The position numbers and the translations under genes were made by a program. Under the pieces are notes generated by a model. That model made no database searches. It was not told the origin of the DNA and saw only the letters and a list, made by a program, of their open reading frames with translations. DNA of 64,000 bases from JACRCT01 sp049841135 (GTDB lineage: Bacteria; Myxococcota; Myxococcia; Myxococcales; UBA5297): contig JASGHK010000005.1 in assembly GCA_049841135.1 (NCBI GenBank), forward strand, positions 2,728,001 through 2,792,000, given 5' to 3'. This document shows positions 40,049 to 46,532 of this stretch, in pieces (the first letter of the stretch is position 1; every line of letters begins with the position of its first letter).

Positions 40049-41611
40049 GTGGCCGACCAAGCCTCACGCTTCCAGTTCGGCAGCTACGTGCTGCTGCACC
40101 GTCTCGGTCACGGCGGCATGGCGGAGCTGTTCCTGGCCACCCGCGCCGACGCCGCGCCCGACGACCCGCCGCTGGTCATCAAGCGGATACTGCCGTCGAT
40201 GGGCGAGAACCCCGAGTTCTGCTCGATGTTCCTCAACGAGGCGCGGGTGGCGGCGCAGCTCATCCACCCGAACATCGTGCGCGTGCTCGACCTGGGGCAG
40301 GTCGACGACCAGCTCTACGTGGCGCTGGAGTTCATCGACGGGCTGGACCTCTCGCAGATCCTCTCGGCCCGCGGCCGCCTCTCCGCGCCGGTCGCGGCGC
40401 GCATCGCGCTGGGCGTCTGCGAGGCGCTGGCCTACGCCCACGAGGCCAAGGATCTGCAGGGCAACGCGCTCGACGTGGTCCACCGCGATGTCTCGCCCGA
40501 CAACGTGATGGTCACCCGCCACGGCGGCATCAAGCTCATCGACTTCGGCATCGCCAAGGTGCTCTCGCAGTCGGGCATGACCCGGCCCGGGATCATCAAG
40601 GGCAAGTACGGCTACATCGCGCCCGAGTACATGCGCGGGATCGGTCTCGACGGGCGCGCCGACCTCTTCTCGCTCGGCGCGATGCTCTACGAGACCATCA
40701 CCGGCGCCCAGCCCTTCGAGCGCGGCAACGCCGAGCAGACGATGGCGCGGGTGCTGGGCTTCGAGCCGCTGCCGCCGACCGAGCTCGTGCCGTCCTGCCC
40801 CAAGGATTTCTCGGGCATCGTCCAGCGCGCGCTGCAGAAGAGCCCCGAGCTGCGCTTCGCCAGCGCGCGGCAGATGGCGAGCGAGCTCAAGGCCTTCCTC
40901 GACGGCTGCGGCCAGACGGTGGGCGCCGCAGAGCTGGCTGCGCTCACCTGGGCGCCGGCGTCCGAGCCTTCTTCGCCTGGGCCGCTCGAAGCGGGTGCGC
41001 CACTCGAGCCGCCCATCGGTTCCCAGGCTTCCGTCGATGGGCTGAGCCCGGATGGTCCGCTGACGATGCCCCTCTTGGGCGCCATCCTCCCGATGCGCGT
41101 CGAACGACCTCCCTCGGCTCGACCGGTCAGTCGCCCGACGCGAGGCGTGGAGGCGGCGAAGAAGCCCGGTGTGCTCAAGCTGGTCGCCAAGGGCGCGGGG
41201 CTCGGCGTGCTCGTGCTGGGCGCGGCGCTGCTGGGTCGCTGGTCGGCGGCCACGGGTACGGCGGCGAAGGTCGCGCCGGGTTCCGCGCCGGAGGCGGCGG
41301 TGGGTTCGGTGGCCGAGGGGCCGGACGCCTCCGAGCTGGAAGACGTTGGCCACGCCGGAGACGACGCGGCGGCGGCGAGTTCCGCGCTCTTCGGTCTGGA
41401 CCCTGCCGACGCGGGAGCTACGAAAGCGGAGCGCACGCTGCTGCAGGTCAAGGGGCGCGGGAACGTCCTCGTCGACGGCAAGCTCTGCCAGGCGCCGTGC
41501 ACCATCAAGGTCCAGCCGGGAAGCCACGTCGTCGAGCGCGGGGGGAAGAAGCGCTTCCGCAAGACGGTGCAGGTTCCGGCCGGGACGGTCTACGTGTTCA
41601 ACGTGCCTTAG
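40049..41611 (+). CDS. Membrane-bound Ser/Thr protein kinase with PEGA-like C-terminus
   Basis: 520 residues, GTG start behind TCGGAGGC. The kinase domain occupies about 8-270: Gly loop LGHGGMAELF, catalytic Lys45 (LVIKRI), Glu64 (NEARVA), HRDVSPDN (Asp147) and DFG at 165-167. The activation-segment ending is KYGYIAPEYMRG. A low-complexity linker leads to a membrane helix at about 380-395 (GLGVLVLGAALLG) and an extracytoplasmic PEGA-like domain (VLVDGKLCQAPCTIKVQPGSHVVERGG). It should be a sensor kinase with a periplasmic beta domain. The HRDVSPDNVMV wording is typical of myxobacterial kinases. A glycosyltransferase frame on the other strand runs through its whole length without a stop. Confidence 0.92.
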   Translation: MADQASRFQFGSYVLLHRLGHGGMAELFLATRADAAPDDPPLVIKRILPSMGENPEFCSMFLNEARVAAQLIHPNIVRVLDLGQVDDQLYVALEFIDGLDLSQILSARGRLSAPVAARIALGVCEALAYAHEAKDLQGNALDVVHRDVSPDNVMVTRHGGIKLIDFGIAKVLSQSGMTRPGIIKGKYGYIAPEYMRGIGLDGRADLFSLGAMLYETITGAQPFERGNAEQTMARVLGFEPLPPTELVPSCPKDFSGIVQRALQKSPELRFASARQMASELKAFLDGCGQTVGAAELAALTWAPASEPSSPGPLEAGAPLEPPIGSQASVDGLSPDGPLTMPLLGAILPMRVERPPSARPVSRPTRGVEAAKKPGVLKLVAKGAGLGVLVLGAALLGRWSAATGTAAKVAPGSAPEAAVGSVAEGPDASELEDVGHAGDDAAAASSALFGLDPADAGATKAERTLLQVKGRGNVLVDGKLCQAPCTIKVQPGSHVVERGGKKRFRKTVQVPAGTVYVFNVP

Positions 41612-42868
41612 GGAGCTCCGACCAAGGCTGTCGAAGGCACCCCACGGACCCCCTCCCGCTGTTTGGGAGGTTTGGGAGGGGGCAGGGGGGAGGGCCAGCG
41701 CGGGCTGGGAGCAGCTGAGCTCGAACGCCGGCTCCAGGAGATCGAGCAGCCGGCGCAGCTTGTCTTCGAGCTGGAAGCGGCGCTCGACGCTGCGCCAGGC
41801 GGCTTCGCCCATCCGCCGGGCGCTCACCGGATCGCGCAGGAGCTTGGCGATGGCCTCCGCGAGCGCTGCCGGATCGCCGGGAGGGACGAGCACGCCGTCG
41901 ACGCCGTCGTGGACGAGCTCCGGGATGCCGCCGACCCGCGAGGCGACGACCGGCTTGCCTTGCGCCATGGCTTCGACCACGGCGAGGCCGAAGGCCTCCT
42001 GCCAGACGGAGGGGACGACGCAGACGTCGGCGTCGGTGAGCAGGGCAGCTGCGTCGGGCCGGTAGCCCACGAGGAAGACGTCGTCTCGGCAGGTGAGCGA
42101 CTCGCGCAGAGCGCGAAGCTCGGGCATGGCCGGGCCGCCACCGATGTAAGCGAGCGCCGGGCGTGGAGCAGGGATCTCTTCGAGCGCGCGCAGCAGGACT
42201 GGTAGGCCCTTCTCAGGCGTGCACCGGCCGGCGCAGACGACGAGCGGGCGCTCTGGGCCTATGCCTAGAAGCGCGCGCAGGTCGCCCGGTGTGCGCTGGG
42301 GAGACTGCACCGCGTTGTAGATGCGGTGGACCCGTGACGCAGGAAGCAGCGCGACCTCGAGCTGCCGGCGGGCGACATAGTCGCTGACAGCGACCACCGA
42401 GTCCGCCGCGAGCGGCGTGCGCGCGGCGAGCCACTTGGCCACCTTCTTGAGCCCGCGCGGCACGCTGCGCGCGCCGGAGGAATGGTCGTGCACGACGATG
42501 CGCCGCAGCCCGGTGCAGGCGCGGAGCACGGGGTAGGACCCGTGAAGCGGCGCTCGGTCGGTGAGGTAGAGCGCGCGGACGTGCTCGCGGCGAAGGAAGC
42601 CAAGGAGTTGGGGCGAGGTGGTCTGGGTGTCCAGCTCGACGGCGATGGCCGCGCCGCAGTCGAGAGGTGGGGTCGACGGAGTGGACGTGGTGGACGGAGT
42701 GGACTGGGGGGACGTGAGGGAGGGATAGGCGACGAGGGTCCGCACGCCGTGCTGAGCAAGGTGGTCGGCCAGGCGGGCGTAGAGGCCCTCGATGTACGTC
42801 CAGGCGAAGCCGGTGTTCGCCGGGAAGTTGGCGCAGCACAGAAGGGTCGGCGGGGCGTGGGGACGCAT
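40064..42868 (-). CDS. GT4-family glycosyltransferase; frame lacks a stop and runs into the convergent kinase gene
   Basis: From MRPHAPPTLLCCANFPANTGFAW the first 410 residues are a complete GT-B retaining glycosyltransferase: PLVVCAGRCTPEKGLPVLLRAL (donor-binding start), FLVGYRPDAAALLTDADVCVVPS, and EAFGLAVVEAMAQGKPVVASRVGGIPELV with the E-x7-E motif. Homology ends at about 41640 with LLEPAFELSCSQPALALPPAPSQT. From there the frame simply stays open antisense to the kinase until 40064, giving Arg-rich filler. The end coincides with a palindromic element copy, so the natural stop was probably lost by insertion or by a frameshift. A 9-base tandem repeat (SLTSPQSTPSTTSTPSTP) interrupts residues 52-70. 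The neighbouring NuoD-like gene lies 46 bases upstream. Confidence 0.75.
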   Translation of the reverse strand: MRPHAPPTLLCCANFPANTGFAWTYIEGLYARLADHLAQHGVRTLVAYPSLTSPQSTPSTTSTPSTPPLDCGAAIAVELDTQTTSPQLLGFLRREHVRALYLTDRAPLHGSYPVLRACTGLRRIVVHDHSSGARSVPRGLKKVAKWLAARTPLAADSVVAVSDYVARRQLEVALLPASRVHRIYNAVQSPQRTPGDLRALLGIGPERPLVVCAGRCTPEKGLPVLLRALEEIPAPRPALAYIGGGPAMPELRALRESLTCRDDVFLVGYRPDAAALLTDADVCVVPSVWQEAFGLAVVEAMAQGKPVVASRVGGIPELVHDGVDGVLVPPGDPAALAEAIAKLLRDPVSARRMGEAAWRSVERRFQLEDKLRRLLDLLEPAFELSCSQPALALPPAPSQTSQTAGGGPWGAFDSLGRSSLRHVEHVDRPGRNLHRLAEALLPPALDDVASRLDLDGARRLAELAVDEDVPAPLDLQQRALRFRSSRVGRVQTEERGTRRRRVVSGVANVFQLGGVRPLGHRTHRRLRRGTRRDLRRRTRGRRPATQQRRAQHEHAEPRALGDQLEHTGLLRRLHASRRATDRSSRGRSFDAHREDGAQEGHRQRTIRAQPIDGSLGTDGRLEWRTRFERPRRRRLGRRRPGERSQLCGAHRLAAAVEEGLELARHLPRAGEAQLGALLQRALDDAREILGAGRHELGRRQRLEAQHPRHRLLGVAALEGLGAGDGLVEHRAEREEVGAPVETDPAHVLGRDVAVLALDDPGPGHARLREHLGDAEVDELDAAVAGDHHVVGRDIAVDHVERVALQILGLVGVGQRLADAQRDARRDRRGEAAAGREDLREVQPVDELQRHVELVVDLPQVEHAHDVRVDELRRHPRLVEEHRAELGVLAHRRQYPLDDQRRVVGRGVGAGGQEQLRHAAVTETVQQHVAAELEA
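41649..41694 (-). repeat. Palindromic GC-rich element at the glycosyltransferase C-terminus
   Basis: On the plus strand CCCCCTCCC (41649-41657) and GGGAGGGGG (41674-41682) enclose 16 bases that contain a 9-base duplication (TTTGGGAGG type). Read on the minus strand it is the same element as at 24231-24267, and it is translated in the same frame as LPPAPSQTSQTAGGG. Confidence 0.8.
42667..42710 (-). repeat. 9-base tandem repeat in the glycosyltransferase frame
   Basis: About five copies of a 9-mer related to GTCGACGGA/GTGGACGTG (core TGGACG). In the gene it encodes alternating Ser/Thr-Pro between strands of the first Rossmann domain, a place where GT4 proteins normally have a short loop. Confidence 0.7.
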
Positions 42869-42914
42869 CCATGCCAAGCTTCGGCATAGGCCGCGCGCGT
42901 GCTCGCGTGCCTGG

Positions 42915-44192
42915 CTACTGCTCGACTTCACCGCCGATCATGTTGATCGAGTCGAAGGTCGGCACGATGTCCGCCAGGAAGCCGCCCTGCACCAGCTGCG
43001 GCATCGCCGAGAGCATGGCGAACCCGGGGGCGCGGTGGTGGCACTTGTACGGCCGCCCGCTGCCGTCGCTCACCACGTAGAACGCCAGCTCGCCGTTGGC
43101 GCCCTCGGTGTACGCGTACGCCTCGCCCTCCGGGACCTGCACGCCTTCCATGATGAGCTTGAAGTGCGCCATCACGCCCTCGATGGTCGCGTAGACCTCG
43201 GGCTTGGGCGGCAACGCGATGCGCCAGTCGCCGACCAGCACCGGACCCGGCGGCATCTCCCTCAGCGCCTGGCGGACGATGGCGTCCGACTGCTTCATCT
43301 CCTCGATGCGCACGGCGTAGCGGTCGTAGTTGTCGCCCTCGGTGCCCACGGGGATGTCGAAGCGCATGCGGTCGTAGACGAGGTAGGGGTGCGCCTTGCG
43401 CACGTCGTAGGGGACGCCGGTGGCGCGCAGGCAGGGGCCGGTGAAGCCCCAGTCGAGCGCGTCCTCCTTGGAGATGACCCCGGTGTGCCGCGTGCGGTCG
43501 ATGAAGATGCGGTTGCGCGAGAGCAGCCTGTCGATCTCGCCGCGGATCTGCTCCACCTTGTCGAGCGTCTTGAGCACCTTCTCGGGCCAGCCGGCGGGCA
43601 GGTCGCGCTCCAGGCCGCCCGGTCGCCCGAAGCTCGTGGTCACGCGCGCGCCGGTCAGCTCCATCACCCGGTCGTAGATGAGCTCGCGGGCCTCGATGCC
43701 GTACAGGAACGCGGTGAACGCCCCGAGCTCGAGTCCCATGGCGCCCACCAGCGTCAGGTGGTCGCAGATGCGGTGCAGCTCGCCCGCCGCGACGCGGATG
43801 TACTTGGCGCGCTCGGGGATGTCGATGCCCAGGAGCTTCTCGACCGCGCCCAAAAAGCCGAAGTCGTTGAGCAGCGCCGAGACGTAGTTGAGCCGATCGA
43901 CGTACGGCAGGCACTGCGTCCAGGTGGAGTTCTCGCAGCTCTTCTCGAAGCCGCGGTGCAGAAAGCCGATCTCCGGGACGGCCTGGATGACCGTCTCGCC
44001 TTCGAGCGTGAGCACCATGCGCACCGTGCCGTGCATCGCGGGATGCGCCGGCCCCAGGTTCACGATCATCCGGCGCACCGGGACGGGTGCCGCCAGCGGC
44101 TCAGTGGCGGCCTTCCTCCGGGCCTGCTCCTCGAGCTCGACCGTCTCGGCGGCGATCGACGTCTCTGCCCGCTCCTCGTGCCGCTCGTCCAT
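42915..44192 (-). CDS. Orphan NuoD-like (49-kDa) NADH-quinone oxidoreductase subunit
   Basis: 425 residues of the Complex1_49kDa family in the complex I sense: VNLGPAHPAMHGTVRMVLTLEGE, EIGFLHRGFEK, WTQCLPYVDRLNYVSALLND, RAAELHRI-like helix, TSFGRPGGLERDLPAGW and the closing INMIGGEVEQ (D/E-VDR region of NuoD). The nickel-binding Cys pairs of hydrogenases are absent, so this is a quinone-reductase subunit, not part of the hydrogenase at 14-25 kb. The C-terminus ends EQ where NuoD usually ends DR, and the N-terminus carries a 35-residue Glu/Ala extension. No other nuo gene is adjacent. It may complete a split complex I operon elsewhere or serve a modified complex. Confidence 0.88.
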   Translation of the reverse strand: MDERHEERAETSIAAETVELEEQARRKAATEPLAAPVPVRRMIVNLGPAHPAMHGTVRMVLTLEGETVIQAVPEIGFLHRGFEKSCENSTWTQCLPYVDRLNYVSALLNDFGFLGAVEKLLGIDIPERAKYIRVAAGELHRICDHLTLVGAMGLELGAFTAFLYGIEARELIYDRVMELTGARVTTSFGRPGGLERDLPAGWPEKVLKTLDKVEQIRGEIDRLLSRNRIFIDRTRHTGVISKEDALDWGFTGPCLRATGVPYDVRKAHPYLVYDRMRFDIPVGTEGDNYDRYAVRIEEMKQSDAIVRQALREMPPGPVLVGDWRIALPPKPEVYATIEGVMAHFKLIMEGVQVPEGEAYAYTEGANGELAFYVVSDGSGRPYKCHHRAPGFAMLSAMPQLVQGGFLADIVPTFDSINMIGGEVEQ

Positions 44193-44286
44193 GGCTCCCC
44201 CCGCTCGGTCGAAGGTCGAGAGTTAGCCATCCCGGTTCGCTCGGGGGACCTCCAACAGGGGTTGTGCGAACGCTCTGTCCGCTGGG

Positions 44287-45918
44287 CTACCGCGTGCCCC
44301 CTGGCACCGCGCCTCCTGGAATCCATCCGTGGCCGCCTCCGTGGGAGCCGGACGGCGGAGCCGCCGCAGGGGGAGGGCTCGCAGGTGTCGGTGGCGCAGC
44401 AGGTGTCGGTGGCGCAGCAGGTGTCGGTGGCGCAGCAGGTGTCGGTGGCGCAGCAGGTGTCGGTGGCGCAGCAGGTGTCGGTGGCGCTGCCGGGGGCGGA
44501 GCGCTCGGCATGCTCGGAGGCGTCGCTGCAGGGGGCGTCGCGGGAGGCGCGCTCGGGAGTGTGACGGCGGGCGGCGTCGGGGGCGGTGCGCTCGGAGGCG
44601 TGGCTGCAGGAGGTGCCGCGGGAGGCGTGCTCGGGAGTGTGACGGCGGGCGGCGTCTGGGTCGGTGCGCTCGGAGGCGTGGCTGCAGGTGGTGCCGCGGG
44701 AGGCGCGCTCGGGAGTGTGACCGCAGGTGGCGCCGCGGGCAGCGCGCTCGGCGGTATGACCGCAGGCGGCGGCGCGGGCGGCGCGCTCGGGAGTGTGACC
44801 GCCGGCGGCATCGCGTGTGGTTCGCTCGGAGGGATGACCGCGGGAGGTGTCGCGGGAGGCGTGCTCGGGCGGGTGACCGCAGGAGGCGTCGCGTGCAGCG
44901 CGCTCGGCGGGATGACCGCAGGAGGCGTCGCGGGAGGCGTGCTCGGGCGGGTGACCGCAGGCGGCGTCGCGTGCAGCGTGCTCGGCGGGATGACCGCAGG
45001 CGGTGTCGTCGGAGGCGTGCTCGGGCGGGTGACCGCAGGCGGCGTCGCGTGCAGCGTGCTCGGCGGGATGACCGCAGGCGGTGTCGCCGGAGGCCCACTC
45101 ACGACGGGGGCGCGCTCGGGCACTCGGCTAGCACCAGAGCCTCCGCTGCCGATCGGCGGGGCATTCACCCACCCCCGGTGGCTCGGCGCCTCATGGGGAA
45201 GGGATCCCGTCGCCGACGGAGGCCGGATTCCCGGGGGAGCGCCGGCGTGCTGGCGAGAATCTGCGGGTCGTCCGTGCCGCACGCCGGGCACCTCGTAGAA
45301 AGCGCGGCCGCCGCCCACGACGCGAGGCGGGACCTCGTGTCCGTGCCGGTAGGCTTCATGTGCTCGAGGCGGGGGAAGGTAGAGCGTGTCGTAGAGCGGC
45401 GAGCTGAACAGGTCGATGCTGACGAACAGCCACGGCGTGAGTCGCGCGCCGAAGGAGAAGCCATAGACGAAGTCGCCCGGTCCGAGCGGGCACCAGCCGA
45501 CGTAGCCGGGGGCGTATCGGAACTGCACCCACGCCGGCGACCAGATGTAGCCCGGCACCCAGGCCCAGCCCTGCGGCGACATCCACCAGCGGCCGTAGTG
45601 GTCCACTGCCCAGCCGAACGGCTCCACGCTGTCGAAGGTCCAGCCGTCGCTCGTGTAAACCCACTGGCCGCGGGTGTAGGGGCGGTAGCTCGAGTCGGCA
45701 GGCAGCCGAATCCAGCCGTAGCGCGGGTCCTGCACCCATTGACCGTACGGCGCGAGCGACGTGTAGAAGCTCGAGAACAGCTCGCCGGAGGTGCTCTCGG
45801 CCTGCGGCTGGGCATCGCTCTCGTCGCCGAAGTCCGCACCCGCTTGCTGGCTCCGGGCGCTCCTGGGCGTGCCGAGCGCCAACAGCGCTGCCAGACCGAG
45901 GAGGGATGCCGTGCGCAC
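44287..45918 (-). CDS. DUF6600-type secreted protein with long Pro-rich repeat tail
   Basis: 543 residues with a signal peptide (ASLLGLAALLALGTPRSARS). Residues about 45-200 form the DUF6600 (YXWV-repeat) domain: FYTSLAPYGQWVQDPRYGWIRLP, YRPYTRGQWVYTSDGWTFDSVEPFGWAVDHYGRWWMSPQGWAWVPGY. From about 255 on, the protein is a Pro/Ala/Thr repeat with a 24-residue period (PPAVIPPSTLHA, TPPAVTRPSTPP), then six copies of PPTPAA. The tail resembles a periplasm-spanning or wall-spanning stalk. The gene lies between the orphan NuoD-like gene (94 bases) and a divergent small secreted peptide. Confidence 0.75.
   Translation of the reverse strand: MRTASLLGLAALLALGTPRSARSQQAGADFGDESDAQPQAESTSGELFSSFYTSLAPYGQWVQDPRYGWIRLPADSSYRPYTRGQWVYTSDGWTFDSVEPFGWAVDHYGRWWMSPQGWAWVPGYIWSPAWVQFRYAPGYVGWCPLGPGDFVYGFSFGARLTPWLFVSIDLFSSPLYDTLYLPPPRAHEAYRHGHEVPPRVVGGGRAFYEVPGVRHGRPADSRQHAGAPPGIRPPSATGSLPHEAPSHRGWVNAPPIGSGGSGASRVPERAPVVSGPPATPPAVIPPSTLHATPPAVTRPSTPPTTPPAVIPPSTLHATPPAVTRPSTPPATPPAVIPPSALHATPPAVTRPSTPPATPPAVIPPSEPHAMPPAVTLPSAPPAPPPAVIPPSALPAAPPAVTLPSAPPAAPPAATPPSAPTQTPPAVTLPSTPPAAPPAATPPSAPPPTPPAVTLPSAPPATPPAATPPSMPSAPPPAAPPTPAAPPTPAAPPTPAAPPTPAAPPTPAAPPTPASPPPAAAPPSGSHGGGHGWIPGGAVPGGTR
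44382..44489. repeat. Six 18-bp tandem repeats (coding, Pro-rich tail)
   Basis: Six copies of CAGGTGTCGGTGGCGCAG starting every 18 bases from 44382; the last differs by one base. They are nearly identical, unlike the older 72-base repeats that continue to about 45100, so they are a recent expansion. Confidence 0.92.
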
Positions 45919-46034
45919 AGGAGGCTCCCGGGGCGAAAAAGGCCCCTGGCTACGCCAAGTTGTGCATTGGCGCGGGCGCCGTCCCAGAAGCGCGCAGGCC
46001 GAGGAACAGATGGTCTCGAACCGGAGTGAAGCCG

Positions 46035-46217
46035 ATGCGCCTGACTGCTCTCGCCGCCCTCGTCGCCTGCCCCTTCATCGCCTGCTATTGCACGCTCTCC
46101 ATGGCCACTGCAGCCGAGCCGGAGCTCAAGGTCCGCGCATCCACCCAGCTCGTCGGCCCCTGCCAGGGCAAGTGCGAGCGGACCAAGGTCACGAACACGC
46201 CCACCGCCGCCAAGTAG
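46035..46217 (+). CDS. Small secreted peptide
   Basis: 60 residues from MRLTALAALVACPFIACYC, which looks like a signal peptide. The mature part is about 35 residues with one Cys pair (GPCQGKCERTKV). No family recognised. It is divergent from the DUF6600 gene and ends just before the CTTGGCG inverted repeat. Confidence 0.45.
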   Translation: MRLTALAALVACPFIACYCTLSMATAAEPELKVRASTQLVGPCQGKCERTKVTNTPTAAK

Positions 46218-46532
46218 TCGCGGCAGGTCGAGGCCCACCACCGGATGGCGTGATAGCCCGGGTTCCCCCTGTTTCTCCGCCAAGGTCGCCAAGGGAGCAA
46301 GGTCGCCAAGACCTGAGATTCCTCCTGGCTTCAACCACCTGCTCGGTCACGCTTCTCGCGAGATCCGACGTGGCGAGCCTCGAGTCGAGTCATTCCGACA
46401 AGCCTTGAAATGGCATCGCGGCCCGAGAAAGCAGTTCTTGGCGACCTTGGTCCCTTGGCGACCTTGGCGGCCCACATGCTCCCAGTTCGAGCGCTGCTCG
46501 GCCGGCGGATTCCAAGCCAGGCCAGGCATGCA
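46218..46532. other. Convergent intergenic region with inverted repeat
   Basis: The stretch between the small secreted peptide gene and the convergent BNR lipoprotein gene. It holds the 34-bp inverted repeat described separately. The 126 bases between the arms have no convincing reading frame. Confidence 0.55.
46277..46470. repeat. 34-bp inverted repeat of CTTGGCG units
   Basis: The left arm 46277-46310 and right arm 46437-46470 are reverse complements with one mismatch in 34. Each arm is itself built from two CTTGGCGACCTTG-type units. The spacer is 126 bases. It sits exactly between convergent genes, so it may end transcription from both sides, or be a small non-autonomous mobile element. 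Confidence 0.85.

Noticed and set aside
44382..44489. CRISPR-like array
   Set aside because: The units are contiguous with no spacers and code for PPTPAA.
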